Part shown: positions 18,634 through 27,765 of the stretch, one piece after another | Numbering within the stretch: position 1 is the first letter of the stretch | Layout of the letters: every line of letters starts with the position of its first letter | NCBI RefSeq assembly: GCF_000423285.1 | Contig: NZ_AUHR01000003.1 | Location: 227,620-291,619 of the forward strand | From: Laribacter hongkongensis DSM 14985 | GTDB taxonomy: Bacteria > Pseudomonadota > Gammaproteobacteria > Burkholderiales > Aquaspirillaceae | DNA length: 64,000 nt | Reading direction: 5' to 3' | Program-made: the position numbers and the translations under genes | Notes under the pieces: generated by a model | What the model saw: only the letters and a program-made list of their open reading frames with translations | Told to the model about the DNA's origin: nothing | Database searches by the model: none

Positions 18634-19418
18634 GCGTGTTCGGGGATCAGTTCAGCCGACAGCGGCAGGTGGTCAGACAGCGTGGCCCACGGGGCGCCGC
18701 GCAATACTTCGGCGCCGACAATCTGCAGGCCGCGCACGTAGATGCGGTCAAGCGTCAGGATCGGCAGACGGGCCGGGAAGCTCTTGCCATGCCGGCCATG
18801 AACGGCCTCATGCACTTCCTGCAATCCCAGTTCGTCGGCAAATTCGTGATTGGCCCGTCGCCGCCAGTCGTTGAAGTCTCCGGCGAGGATCAGGCCGTTG
18901 CCCCGGGGGACTGCCCGCTCGATATAACGTGACAGTTGCTCCATCTGCTTGCGCCGGTCATGTCCGAACAGGTTGAGGTGAATGCACAGGGCCGTGACTT
19001 CGCACGGCCAGCCGGGCAACTTGATGTCGCAGTGCAGGACTCCCCGGCTTTCCAGCCGGTTGACCGACAGGTCGAGATTGCACCACTGGCGGATCGGAAA
19101 GCGGGTGAGAATGGCGTTGCCGTGATGGCCGTAACCATAGCCGGCATTGAGTCCGTATACGGCATGGCGGTCCAGCCGGCCGGCAATGTAGTCATGCTGG
19201 GGAATATCCAGATAACCGGCCTTGTGGCGTGCGCGCAGGCTATGCCGCCCCTGAACTTCCTGCAAAAAAAGCAGGTCGGCATCCAGCCCTTCCAGTTCAT
19301 TGGCAATGCCGACCAAGTTTACCTTGCGGTTAAGCGGACTCATGCCTTTGTGGATGTTGAGCGAGGTCACTCGCAGCGGCTTGATCACGGCTTCGGCCCC
19401 GGTACTTGACCGGATCAT
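18630..19418 (-). CDS. ybhP: Endonuclease/exonuclease/phosphatase-family protein, YbhP-like
   Basis: EEP-superfamily protein of about 262 residues. Motifs: SLNIHKGMS, LLFLQEVQGRHS (metal-binding Glu), HLNLFGHDRRKQ, LAGDFNDWR and TLSDHLPLSAEL (catalytic His near the C terminus). The pairing with clsB matches E. coli ybhP-ybhO and suggests a role in lipid metabolism. The ATG at 19418 was chosen; a GTG 42 bases upstream keeps the frame, and an AGGAGG lies between them, so the start is uncertain. Confidence 0.85.
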   Translation of the reverse strand: MIRSSTGAEAVIKPLRVTSLNIHKGMSPLNRKVNLVGIANELEGLDADLLFLQEVQGRHSLRARHKAGYLDIPQHDYIAGRLDRHAVYGLNAGYGYGHHGNAILTRFPIRQWCNLDLSVNRLESRGVLHCDIKLPGWPCEVTALCIHLNLFGHDRRKQMEQLSRYIERAVPRGNGLILAGDFNDWRRRANHEFADELGLQEVHEAVHGRHGKSFPARLPILTLDRIYVRGLQIVGAEVLRGAPWATLSDHLPLSAELIPEHA

Positions 19419-19480
19419 TATGGGGGTGATCTGCCTCCTGTCCAAGCCGGCAGCCCGCACTGGGCTTGCGCTGGCTCAAA

Positions 19481-20971
19481 TCAGGCGTGGGTGGCCTCGC
19501 GGGCAGCCTGCCGGCTGCTGTGCTTTTCTTCCACCATGCGGTCAAGCAATGCCAGGACAGATTCGCTGGCCTGTTCGAGTTTCTGCATTCTGGCAACGAT
19601 CTCGGCCTCGGCCGTATCCGTCTGCCCCACGCCACCGGAAGCCAGATCCAGCGCTTGTGCGGCGTACTGGTGGACCTGCTCGTGCACCGGTGCCAGTTCG
19701 CGATAGGTCGGCTGCTTGCCGAAGCTCTCCTGGCCTGGCCCGCGATACCACTGACCCAGTTCACAACCGGTGTCGCACTGCCATTCGACGCTGCTGGAAA
19801 GCTGATGGTCGCCCAGGGCATGGTAGGCAGACTGCTTGAAGACGATGTGGTCGACCTTGATCAGTGAAGTCATGGCCTTGTCGCGCACCCGGTCGACACA
19901 GGCAATCACTTCGTCCGAAGTGGAGCGGAGCGTTTCAAAATCGTTGCGGAACGTGTCGACCGAACGGCGGACTTCACTGGCTGCCAGGCCGCTGTCGGCA
20001 GATTTGTCCACCATTTCGCCGATGCGGCTTGAAAGTGTGCCCAGCACCTGCTGGACCTGGTCGGCCGTGGTCTTGCTGCGTTCAGCCAGTTTGCGCACCT
20101 CGTCAGCCACCACGGCAAAACCGCGACCGGCTTCACCGGCCCGGGCCGCCTCGATGGCAGCATTGAGTGCCAGCAGGTTGGTCTGGTCGGCAATCGAGGC
20201 GATGTCGTGCAGGGCGGTTTCGATGCCGGTCCAGGCTGAATGCAGGGATTCGGCTGCGCCGTTGACCGAGTCGACGCTGCTGACGATCCTGTCAAGCTGG
20301 GTACCGATCTGTGCAGCATTGGCAAGGCTCTGGTGGGCGCTGGCGGCATTGGTTTCGGCAATGCCGGAGACCTGCTCCATGTCGTCGCTGATGTGACGCA
20401 GGTCCTGCTGGTTTGACAACAGGTTGCTGCGCAGGTGTTCGGTGTTCAGGCGGTGTAGGTTGGCGCTCAGGCGGTTGTGGCGTACGAAGGCATCGTTTTC
20501 ACCCATGGCCTTGATGGCCGTGTTCACTGCGCCCATCGAGCGCGCCAGAATGCCGGGCATGCCGACTGCGATGGGACGACGGCTGAAATCGTTGTTGCTG
20601 ACCCGCTGGAAGCAGGTGTTGATTTCCTTGAAGTAGGTTTCGACAAGGTCAAGAAAATCGTTCAGCTCCCATGCCACCCGCCCTACTTCGCCCAGGTTGG
20701 CGGTCTTGGTGGCGCGATGATGGAGTTCTCCGGCACAGGCGCGACCCAGAAGTTCGGTCAGGACGTTGAGAACCTTGAATGCGCGCTGCGAATGCTGCCA
20801 GACATACCAGGATGCGAATGCTGACAGGACCAGCAGGGCCAGCATGATCCAGCCCGCCAGGTCGGGGAGCGCAAACTGGAGTCCGGCCATCAGGACAAAC
20901 AGCAGGTTGAAACCGATCAGTACGAATTTCAGCTGGGTATTCAGGAACGGGGGACGGCGTTGGGAAGTCAT
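19481..20971 (-). CDS. Methyl-accepting chemotaxis protein with C-terminal zinc-binding CZB domain
   Basis: Chemoreceptor-like protein of 496 residues. Two adjacent membrane helices near the N terminus ([37 protein letters not shown]) leave no periplasmic sensor. Then follow a HAMP-like linker and the signalling tip with [20 protein letters not shown]. The last ~110 residues carry a CZB domain ([36 protein letters not shown]), which binds zinc through His and Cys residues. It starts 6 bases after the PAS gene stop, so the two are co-transcribed and probably form one sensor. Confidence 0.9.
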   Translation of the reverse strand: MTSQRRPPFLNTQLKFVLIGFNLLFVLMAGLQFALPDLAGWIMLALLVLSAFASWYVWQHSQRAFKVLNVLTELLGRACAGELHHRATKTANLGEVGRVAWELNDFLDLVETYFKEINTCFQRVSNNDFSRRPIAVGMPGILARSMGAVNTAIKAMGENDAFVRHNRLSANLHRLNTEHLRSNLLSNQQDLRHISDDMEQVSGIAETNAASAHQSLANAAQIGTQLDRIVSSVDSVNGAAESLHSAWTGIETALHDIASIADQTNLLALNAAIEAARAGEAGRGFAVVADEVRKLAERSKTTADQVQQVLGTLSSRIGEMVDKSADSGLAASEVRRSVDTFRNDFETLRSTSDEVIACVDRVRDKAMTSLIKVDHIVFKQSAYHALGDHQLSSSVEWQCDTGCELGQWYRGPGQESFGKQPTYRELAPVHEQVHQYAAQALDLASGGVGQTDTAEAEIVARMQKLEQASESVLALLDRMVEEKHSSRQAAREATHA

Positions 20972-20977
20972 GACAAC

Positions 20978-21526
20978 CTACGACAAGGCAAGGGTGGAGG
21001 CCGGCTGGCGGCGGTTCAGTTCAATGACGAACTGTTCGTAGCTTTCTGCGCCCTGACGGGACAGTTCGTCTTGAAGCCACTGGCAGCTGCTGTCCGGTGC
21101 TTCTGCTTTGCCGTGCCGGGCTTCGACTTCACGCATGCCGGCGTACAGGCGGCTGATCGTTTCCACAGCGGCACGGGGAGCGCTACGCCTTACCGAAAAA
21201 TAACCTTTCAGCTTGCCATCAGCCCCCATGTCAGGCGTCACATTGGCAAATACCCAGTAGAATCCGCCATCCACCGTATAATTTTTGACGAATCCAAAAA
21301 ATTCGCGCTGGCTGGCCAGGGTTTTCCACATCAGCCGGAATACTCCGCGAGGCATATCCGGGTGGCGAATAATATTGTGCGGCTTGCCCAATACGGATAT
21401 TTCGTCAAATCCGGTAATTCGCATGAATGTGCGGTTTGCGTACGTGATTTGTCCACGTCCATCTGTCTTGGTGATGATCAGGTCATCAGCAGGCAGGATA
21501 ACTTCCTTTTCTGAAGCAGCAGACAT
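20978..21526 (-). CDS. PAS-domain protein, Aer-like sensor module
   Basis: Cytoplasmic protein of 182 residues with an Aer-type PAS domain at residues about 10-125 (TYANRTFMRITGFDEISVLGKP, then NIIRHPDMPRGVFRLMW, FGFVKNYTVDGGFYWVFANV). In Aer this fold binds FAD and senses redox state. Here the PAS is a separate polypeptide upstream of a receptor that lacks a sensor domain. An ATG 15 bases upstream (21541) is an alternative start; neither has a clear ribosome binding site. Confidence 0.85.
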   Translation of the reverse strand: MSAASEKEVILPADDLIITKTDGRGQITYANRTFMRITGFDEISVLGKPHNIIRHPDMPRGVFRLMWKTLASQREFFGFVKNYTVDGGFYWVFANVTPDMGADGKLKGYFSVRRSAPRAAVETISRLYAGMREVEARHGKAEAPDSSCQWLQDELSRQGAESYEQFVIELNRRQPASTLALS

Positions 21527-21726
21527 ATTTCGGCATGCCATATAGAAATAATTGCGAATGTTACTTTAAGACTCGTGCATAGGGCAAAGCATGGACGCTT
21601 GCCAAAGCTCTTCAACTGGAGCCGGTTTTTTCCGGATTCGATTCAGCAAACAGCAGCATGGTTTTTCACCCTATGGGCATTGTTGACATGCCGATTGAAC
21701 TCCGTGCTGATTTTTAAGGAGATTTC

Positions 21727-22371
21727 ATGAACAGATCACATTTCCTGGCCTTGTGCGCCACGGCTTCCCTGGCTGCCTGTGCTTCTGCGCCTTCTTCGGT
21801 TGAAGCGCTTCAGGGCAAGTGGGTTGAAAACCGCCCGGCCGGAAATCTTGAGCCAATCGTCCTGCAATTGCAGGACGGGCAGATTTCTGCTTCGGCAGGC
21901 TGCAACCAGCTGTTCGGTCCGGCCCGGATCGAAAATGGCCATCTGGTTGTCGAACGTCTGGCCAGTACCATGATGATGTGCGAGCCGCAGCTCATGCAGC
22001 GGGAAGACTCCCTCAAGCAGTTGCTGCAATCGCGCCCGGCCATCACGCTGAAGGAAGGAGAATTGCGGCTGAATGAGCAGAGCTTTAGTTCCCGCCCTGT
22101 CGTGACGGGAGGCAAGATCATTTTTGTCTACGTTGCAGCCGAACGTCGTGCTTGTTCGGGTGTGGGCAAGATGGATTGCCTGCAGGTGCGTACCGACAAA
22201 AACCGTCCCTGGGAGCTGCACTACGGTGAAATCGAGGGGTTCAAGCCAGAACCCGGCATTGCCTATCGCCTGCGCATCCGTGAAGTGCCGGTGGCTCAGC
22301 CGGCTGCGGATGCGCCGGACCGCCGCTGGATACTGGACCAGATCATCGAAAGCGAAGTCGTCAATCCGTAA
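21727..22371 (+). CDS. META-domain lipoprotein with DUF4377-like C terminus
   Basis: Outer-membrane-type lipoprotein of 214 residues. The signal peptide ends in LAAC (Cys18). Residues about 25-120 are a META (HslJ-like) domain (LQGKWVEN, SASAGCNQLFGPARIENGHL, MMMCEPQLMQREDSL). Residues about 130-205 (IFVYVAAERRACSGVGKMDCLQVR, FEPGIAYRLRIRE-like) match DUF4377. AAGGAGAT precedes the ATG. Family members are linked to heat or antibiotic tolerance; the mechanism is unknown. Confidence 0.85.
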   Translation: MNRSHFLALCATASLAACASAPSSVEALQGKWVENRPAGNLEPIVLQLQDGQISASAGCNQLFGPARIENGHLVVERLASTMMMCEPQLMQREDSLKQLLQSRPAITLKEGELRLNEQSFSSRPVVTGGKIIFVYVAAERRACSGVGKMDCLQVRTDKNRPWELHYGEIEGFKPEPGIAYRLRIREVPVAQPAADAPDRRWILDQIIESEVVNP

Positions 22372-22448
22372 CCACGGCATCATGCTGCAAGCCGGATGAC
22401 GAAGGGCTAGGATTAAAGGCTGTTTCAACCTGATACATGGAGAGAAAC

Positions 22449-22835
22449 ATGTTCAAGCTGTCTTCCCTGATGCTGGCTGCAGCGACTTCGCTGCTCGTCA
22501 CGGCTTGTGCAACCCCGGGTGGCCAAGTGGCTTCGCCTCTGCCTCAAGGCAAATGGAGCGGGCCGGACGGACTGACCCTGATGATCCTGGACGGCCAGCT
22601 GTATGCGACCACGCCCTGCGTCAAATTCGGCGGGCCGGTCGGCATGCAGGATGGCCGGCTGGTTACGGGTTCCCTGATGCGCACCGAACTGGGCTGCCAG
22701 ACGCATGAAGCCGCAGCGGAAAATGCCCTGGTCGGTTTTTTTGAATCCAGCCCGGCCATTCTTCGTTCGGGGCAGAATGCCATGACCCTGTCCAGCGGAA
22801 CGGCCAGCATGTCTTTTACCCGGGCTCCGATGTAG
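22449..22835 (+). CDS. Small META-like lipoprotein
   Basis: Lipoprotein of 128 residues with a signal peptide ending VTAC (Cys20). The short beta-rich domain (LPQGKWSGPDGLTLMILDGQLYA, TELGCQTHEAAAENALVGF) resembles the META domain of the gene before it, 77 bases upstream. This suggests an old tandem duplication. The ATG at 22449 follows GGAGAG. Confidence 0.7.
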   Translation: MFKLSSLMLAAATSLLVTACATPGGQVASPLPQGKWSGPDGLTLMILDGQLYATTPCVKFGGPVGMQDGRLVTGSLMRTELGCQTHEAAAENALVGFFESSPAILRSGQNAMTLSSGTASMSFTRAPM

Positions 22836-22966
22836 CTTCTGCCGGTGCAGGGCAGACTCTGCCCTGCACTCTGCTAAGCAGGCTCTAAGCCGGTTTGCGC
22901 ACAGTCCTCCCTTTTGTGCTGCAACGCAGGTTGCCGCGCGCCTTTCCCCTCTGCATAATCGAGCAC

Positions 22967-23503
22967 ATGAAATTTCTTTCCGATCTCCTGCCCGTTCTCC
23001 TGTTTTTCGCGGCCTATTCCCTTACCGGCAATATCTATCTTGCCACGGGTGTCGCCATCGTCAGCACGGCAGCACAGGTAGGCATCAGCTGGTTCAAGCA
23101 CCGCAAGGTCGAGCCCATGCAATGGGTGTCGCTGGCCCTGATCCTGGTGCTCGGTGGACTGACACTTGTGCTGCATGACAAGCGTTTCATCATGTGGAAG
23201 CCGACCGTTCTGTACTGGCTGCTGGGTGCCGGCTTCCTGATCAGCGATCTGGCCTTTCGCAAAAATCCGATCAAGGCGATGATGGGCAAGCAGATTGAAC
23301 TGCCTGAGCGCCTGTGGGCAAAGCTGACTTTTGCGTGGTCCGGCTTTTTTGCATTCATGGGAGCGCTGAACCTGTTTGTCGCATTCAATTTCAGCGAGGC
23401 AGTCTGGGTCAACTTCAAGCTCTTTGGCGGCATGGGATTGATGCTGGTCTTTGTGCTGGCCCAGGGCATGGTGCTGTCCCGCTATATCCAGGAAAAAAAC
23501 TAG
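22967..23503 (+). CDS. yciB: Inner-membrane-spanning protein YciB (septation protein A family)
   Basis: Membrane protein of 178 residues with five hydrophobic segments. Family sequence: MKFLSDLLPVLLFFAAY, KHRKVEPMQWVSLALILVLGGLTL, FIMWKPTVLYWLL, LPERLWAKLTFAWSGFFAFMG. It takes part in cell envelope integrity and division in enterobacteria. The yciI homolog starts immediately at its stop codon. Confidence 0.93.
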   Translation: MKFLSDLLPVLLFFAAYSLTGNIYLATGVAIVSTAAQVGISWFKHRKVEPMQWVSLALILVLGGLTLVLHDKRFIMWKPTVLYWLLGAGFLISDLAFRKNPIKAMMGKQIELPERLWAKLTFAWSGFFAFMGALNLFVAFNFSEAVWVNFKLFGGMGLMLVFVLAQGMVLSRYIQEKN

Positions 23504-23806
23504 ATGCTTTATGTCATTTCCGGCGAGGACCAGCCGGATTCGCTCACCAGCCGACTGGCAGCCCGCCCGGAACATCTGGCCCGGCTTTCCGCCCTTCAGG
23601 ATGCCGGCCGCTTGCTGGTGGCCGGTCCCTGCCCGGCGATTGACAGCCTGGACCCCGGACCAGCCGGTTTTTCCGGCAGCATCATCATTGCCGAGTTCGA
23701 CAGTCTGGCCGACGCACAGGCATGGGCAGCTGCCGATCCCTATGTGGCAGCTGGTGTATACGCCCGGGTTGACGTTCGTCCGTTCCGCAAAGTATTTCCG
23801 GCATGA
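23504..23806 (+). CDS. yciI: YciI-family protein
   Basis: Protein of 100 residues with a ferredoxin-like fold typical of YciI ([63 protein letters not shown]; joined here from separate blocks). The His-Asp pair seen in the active site of H. influenzae YciI is partly kept. Its ATG abuts the yciB stop and its stop overlaps the bolA start by 4 bases. The function is unknown. Confidence 0.88.
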   Translation: MLYVISGEDQPDSLTSRLAARPEHLARLSALQDAGRLLVAGPCPAIDSLDPGPAGFSGSIIIAEFDSLADAQAWAAADPYVAAGVYARVDVRPFRKVFPA

Positions 23807-24063
23807 GCTTTGACCAACTTATCATTGAACGCTTGGCGCCGCTCGCAGCCAGCGAACTGATGCTCAACGACCATTCCGCCCTTCATGCCGACCATGCCGG
23901 CAATACCGGCGGAGGTCATTACGAACTGACCATTGTCAGTCCGCATTTCGAGGGATTGCGCCTGATCGAGCGACACCGCCTGGTCAACGCCCTTGTTGCG
24001 GACCTCATACCCCAACAGATTCACGCGCTGTCGCTGAAGGCCGTTGCGCCTTCCGAGCGTTAA
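23803..24063 (+). CDS. bolA: BolA-family protein
   Basis: Protein of 86 residues with the BolA fold ([31 protein letters not shown], given in blocks; [24 protein letters not shown]). BolA proteins work with monothiol glutaredoxins in iron-sulfur handling and regulate cell shape. It overlaps yciI and is followed 26 bases later by a parvulin, a gene order known from Neisseriales. Confidence 0.88.
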   Translation: MSFDQLIIERLAPLAASELMLNDHSALHADHAGNTGGGHYELTIVSPHFEGLRLIERHRLVNALVADLIPQQIHALSLKAVAPSER

Positions 24064-24089
24064 TGCCGTATTTACCGGAGAATTGATCC

Positions 24090-24881
24090 ATGCGTATCCG
24101 TCATACCGTAACCGCCCTGACTTTTGCCCTCGCCACTGCCGGTATTGCCCAGGCTGCACCGGTGGCCGTGGTAAACGGCACCGCCATCCAGCAAAACGAA
24201 CTTGACAGCGCTGTCAGCGCCATCGTGCGCTCGGGCGGTGGCCGCATCAAGGACACACCGGAACTGCGCAACGAAGTCAAGCAACAGCTGATCAACCGTC
24301 AGGTCATCCTGCAGGAAAGCGCCCGTCGTGGTCTCGACAAGACTTCGCAGTTCAAGGAACGCATGGATGCCGTGCGTGACGATCTGTTGCAGCAGGCCCT
24401 GATAGACGATCTGGCCAAGCAGAACCCGGTCAGCGATGCCCAGGTGCGCGCCGAATACGACAAGCTCAAGTCGGCCCTGTCGGGACAGAAGGAAGTGCAG
24501 GCCCGCCAGATCATCGTCGGCTCCGAAGCCGAAGCCAATGCCGTGATTGCCCAGCTCAAGAAGGGCGGTAATTTCGAGGCGATCGCCAAACAGAAATCCA
24601 AAGACCCGGCTGCCAAGCAAAACGGTGGCGACATGGGCTGGGGCAACCTGGGCGTGATGGCCAAGCCGCTGGCCGATACGCTCAAGCCGCTGGGCAAGGG
24701 CCAGTACACCCAGCAGCCGTTCAAGTCCGATCTGGGCTGGCACATTTTCAAGGTGGAAAACGTGCGTGATGCCAAGGTGCCGCAGTTTGATGAAGTGAAG
24801 CCGCAGCTGTCGCGCCAGATGCAGGGTGCGGCTGTTGAAAAGGCGCTCAACGACCTGCGCGGCAAAGCCAAGATCCAGTAA
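24090..24881 (+). CDS. Periplasmic parvulin-type peptidyl-prolyl isomerase
   Basis: Folding chaperone of 263 residues. A signal peptide (ends AQAAPV) is followed by an N-terminal helical domain (VVNGTAIQQNELDSAVSAIV) and a PpiC rotamase domain at residues about 135-225 (QARQIIVGSEAEANAVIAQLKKGGNF, NGGDMGWG, SDLGWHIFKVENVRD). It catalyses cis-trans isomerisation of proline bonds in exported proteins. A second, related parvulin follows. Confidence 0.9.
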   Translation: MRIRHTVTALTFALATAGIAQAAPVAVVNGTAIQQNELDSAVSAIVRSGGGRIKDTPELRNEVKQQLINRQVILQESARRGLDKTSQFKERMDAVRDDLLQQALIDDLAKQNPVSDAQVRAEYDKLKSALSGQKEVQARQIIVGSEAEANAVIAQLKKGGNFEAIAKQKSKDPAAKQNGGDMGWGNLGVMAKPLADTLKPLGKGQYTQQPFKSDLGWHIFKVENVRDAKVPQFDEVKPQLSRQMQGAAVEKALNDLRGKAKIQ

Positions 24882-24896
24882 CCAGCCATCAGTTGC

Positions 24897-24926
24897 AGCG
24901 CCGCCCGATCCAAGCGGCGCTTTTCT
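24897..24926 (+). terminator. Terminator between the two parvulin genes
   Basis: AGCGCCGC (24897-24904) pairs with GCGGCGCT (24914-24921), followed by TTTTCTT. Confidence 0.8.
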
Positions 24927-24950
24927 TCCGCCAACTATTACCCATACAAC

Positions 24951-25724
24951 ATGCGCAAATTTCTTACGCTAAGCCTTCTGGCTGCCTCACTGGCCGCACC
25001 GGCATTCGCAGCCCAGGGCCTCCAGATCAATGGCACCTTCATTCCCCAGGCCCGCATTGACAGCGCTGTCAAGCAAATGACGGCCCAGGGCCAGCCAGAC
25101 AGCCCGCAATTGCGCCAGGCTGCCCGCGACCGTGTGGTCCTGACCGAACTTCTGCGCCAGGAGGCCATGAAAAAGGGCCTTGACAAGTCGCCGGACTACC
25201 GTAACGAGCTGGAAAACCTCCAGTCGGCCCTGCTCGCCAACCTGCACGTACGCGACTTCATGAAGTCCCACCCGGTCAGCGAGGCCGACGTGCGTGCCGA
25301 ATACGATCGCATGAAGGTGCAAATGGCACGCAAGGAATACCGTGCCCGTCACATTCTCGTGCCGTCGCAGGAAGAAGCCGCCAAGGTACTGGAGCAGCTC
25401 AAGAAAGGTGCCCGCTTTGAAGACCTGGCCCGCCAGTATTCGATCGATACCGGCAGCAAGGCCAATGGTGGTGATCTTGGTTTCGTCGATCCGGCGCAGC
25501 TGGTCCCCGAGTTTTCGGGTGCCATGACCAAGCTGGCCAAGGGCCAGATTACCCAGACTCCGGTCAAGAGCCAGTTTGGCTGGCACATCATCCAGCTGAC
25601 GGACACCAAGGAAGCTGACTTTCCGGCACTGGATGCAGTACGTGCCCAGCTTGAGCAGCAAATCCAGGGTCAGCGTTTTGACGCCTACATCGCTAGGCTC
25701 AAGGCTCAGGCCAAAGTCCAGTAA
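24951..25724 (+). CDS. Second periplasmic parvulin-type peptidyl-prolyl isomerase
   Basis: Protein of 257 residues, paralog of the preceding one. It has a signal peptide (LAAPAFAAQ), an N-terminal helical domain and a PpiC domain (YRARHILVPSQEEAAKVLEQLKKG, NGGDLGFVDPAQLVPEFSGAM, SQFGWHIIQLTDTKEADFPAL; separate blocks). The tandem copy probably arose by duplication and may serve different clients. Its own start lies 25 bases after a terminator, with only a weak ribosome binding site. Confidence 0.9.
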   Translation: MRKFLTLSLLAASLAAPAFAAQGLQINGTFIPQARIDSAVKQMTAQGQPDSPQLRQAARDRVVLTELLRQEAMKKGLDKSPDYRNELENLQSALLANLHVRDFMKSHPVSEADVRAEYDRMKVQMARKEYRARHILVPSQEEAAKVLEQLKKGARFEDLARQYSIDTGSKANGGDLGFVDPAQLVPEFSGAMTKLAKGQITQTPVKSQFGWHIIQLTDTKEADFPALDAVRAQLEQQIQGQRFDAYIARLKAQAKVQ

Positions 25725-25740
25725 ACTGTTGATTTGCTTA

Positions 25741-25770
25741 AAAGACCACGGTAATTGCCGTGGTCTTTTT
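25741..25770 (+). terminator. Terminator after the second parvulin gene
   Basis: AAAGACCACGG pairs with CCGTGGTCTTT around TAATTG, followed by a T run. Confidence 0.92.
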
Positions 25771-25788
25771 ACCGTTCAGAGAAACAGT

Positions 25789-25817
25789 TTGCGCCCAAGG
25801 CAAAAACCCCGTATAGT
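25789..25817 (+). promoter_or_regulatory. Sigma-70 promoter of rhlE, with a ~225-base leader
   Basis: TTGCGC (25789-25794) and TATAGT (25812-25817) are 17 bases apart. The coding start is at 26049, so the transcript would carry a leader of roughly 225 bases with no gene in it. Long structured leaders are known for cold-induced RNA helicases; a regulatory role here is inferred. Confidence 0.65.
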
Positions 25818-26048
25818 CCGCTCCCTTCACTCAGCAAGCGCCTGATTCCCTGTGCCCATGGCACTTCAGGCTGCATCGAAATCCGGCCCCGCCTCCCTTC
25901 CTGTTGAAACGGCACCACGGTCAGTCTTCGATGTTTCGTGGTTACCGTGTGCCCAGCCATCGCTGGATGCTTCCGTGCATCCCGCCTGGCAGAGATTGCG
26001 CATGTCCGCCTCCGGCTGAGTCCCGCAGTCAATTCAACAAGGACATTC

Positions 26049-27611
26049 ATGCAAACCAACGCTTTTGCCGCCCTCGGCCTCGACGCCCGTCTCGTTCACG
26101 CCCTCGAGCAGCACAACATCACCACGCCGACGCCCGTTCAGGCCGAAGCCCTGCCGCTCCTGCTTTCCGGCCGTGACCTGATGGCCTCGGCCCAGACCGG
26201 GACCGGCAAAACCGCAGCATTCCTGCTGCCGGCCCTGTCGCGCCTCTTGGTCGAACCGGTGGCCCGCAGCCGTGGCCCACGCATTCTGGTGCTGGCCCCG
26301 ACCCGCGAACTGGTGCAGCAGGTTGCCAAGGCCGCCCAGGAATTCTCGACCAAGATTCCGCGCGTCAACGTGGCCAGCGTCATTGGTGGTACCTCGTTCC
26401 GCACCCAGAACCAGATGCTGACCCGCCCGATCGAAGTCATGGTCGCCACTCCGGGCCGTCTGATGGACCAGATGCGCTCGGGCCGCATCGACTTCTCGCG
26501 CCTCGAAATGCTGGTGCTCGACGAAGCTGACCGCATGCTGGACATGGGCTTCTCCGAAGACGTGATGGAAATCGCCAGCCAGCTGCCCAAGGCCCGTCAG
26601 ACCGCCTTCTTTACCGCTACCATGACCCGTCGCGTGCTGGACTTCGCAGACGAGCTCCTGACCGAACCGGCCAAGATCGAGATCGCTGCCCAGACCGCCA
26701 AGCACGAGAACATCGAGCAGCAGGCCATCTTCGTTGACGACATCGACCACAAGCGCCGTCTGGTGCGTCACATCCTGTCGCAACCGGACGTCAAGCAGGC
26801 CATCGTGTTTGTTGCCACCAAGCGTGACTGCGACACCCTGGCTGACGAGCTGATCGTGGACGGCATTCGTGCCGACGCCCTGCATGGTGACATGCAGCAG
26901 CGCGACCGTACCCGTACGCTGACCCGCCTGCGCAGTGGCCAGACCGAAGTGCTGGTAGCTACCGACGTGGCCGCCCGCGGCATCGACGTGGCCGGCATCA
27001 GCCACGTCATCAACTTCGACCTGCCGCGCTTTGCCGAAGATTACGTGCACCGTGTCGGCCGTACCGGCCGGGCCGGCGCGACCGGTACCGCCGTTTCACT
27101 GGTGGGCCGTCAGGATGCCTTCCCGCTCAAGAAAATCGAGCGCTTTACCGGTCAGAAGCTGATCGTGACCGAAATCGAAGGCATGATTGCCCGCTTCAAG
27201 CCGCAAGAGCGTCGCGAAGGTGGTGGTGGCCGTGGCGGTTTTGGCGGCAAGCCGCGTCATGGCAACGGCCAGGGTCGCAGCTATGGTGATCGTTCCAGCG
27301 CTCCGCGTGGCGGCTTTGGTGGTCATCAGCAGCGCCGTGAAGGTGGTGATGACCGCCGCCAGTTTGCTCCGCGCCAGGATGGTGATGCGCATCGCAGCGG
27401 CACTGCCCGTGACGGCCGCCGTTTTGATGACCGCAGCAGTGCTCCGCGCGGCGACTTTGCCCCGCGTGGTGATCGTGGCCACAGCTGGGGCCAGCAGCGT
27501 GACGACCGTCGTCCGCATGGTGGTGGCCAGAGCCGTGAAGGTGGCTTCCGTAATGGTGACCGCCCGCGTCAGGGTGGCAACCGTAACCACGGCGGCCGCT
27601 ACGGCGACTGA
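26049..27611 (+). CDS. rhlE: DEAD-box ATP-dependent RNA helicase, RhlE type
   Basis: RNA helicase of 520 residues. The Q motif (TPTPVQAEALP), Walker A AQTGTGKT (48-55), PTRELVQQ, TPGRLMD, DEAD (158-161), the SAT-like FTATM and the C-terminal HRVGRTGRAG are all in order. After residue 390 the chain is a long RGG/RG-rich tail (GGGGRGGFGG, PRGGFGGHQQRREGG, PRGDFAPRGDRGH), which binds RNA. It acts in ribosome assembly and mRNA turnover in relatives. The ATG at 26049 (MQTNAFAALGL) is the family start. Confidence 0.95.
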   Translation: MQTNAFAALGLDARLVHALEQHNITTPTPVQAEALPLLLSGRDLMASAQTGTGKTAAFLLPALSRLLVEPVARSRGPRILVLAPTRELVQQVAKAAQEFSTKIPRVNVASVIGGTSFRTQNQMLTRPIEVMVATPGRLMDQMRSGRIDFSRLEMLVLDEADRMLDMGFSEDVMEIASQLPKARQTAFFTATMTRRVLDFADELLTEPAKIEIAAQTAKHENIEQQAIFVDDIDHKRRLVRHILSQPDVKQAIVFVATKRDCDTLADELIVDGIRADALHGDMQQRDRTRTLTRLRSGQTEVLVATDVAARGIDVAGISHVINFDLPRFAEDYVHRVGRTGRAGATGTAVSLVGRQDAFPLKKIERFTGQKLIVTEIEGMIARFKPQERREGGGGRGGFGGKPRHGNGQGRSYGDRSSAPRGGFGGHQQRREGGDDRRQFAPRQDGDAHRSGTARDGRRFDDRSSAPRGDFAPRGDRGHSWGQQRDDRRPHGGGQSREGGFRNGDRPRQGGNRNHGGRYGD

Positions 27612-27634
27612 TCCGTTCCGCGTCTGATCATGCA

Positions 27635-27668
27635 AAAACCGCCCGGTTGATACCGGGCGGTTTTGTTT
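27635..27668 (+). terminator. Terminator after rhlE
   Basis: AAAACCGCCCGG pairs with CCGGGCGGTTTT around TTGATA, with T-rich flanks. Confidence 0.93.
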
Positions 27669-27765
27669 GTGTCTGAGCCGGCCATGCCTGGCACAACGCA
27701 TGGGGCATTGCACACGGGCGCCATGTACCTGATAGCGACAGGGCCGCCGATCCGGGTGGCGTTGT

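Noticed and set aside
27187..27611. Separate gene or satellite repeat in the 3' part of rhlE
   Set aside because: The repeats encode the RGG tail of RhlE in frame.
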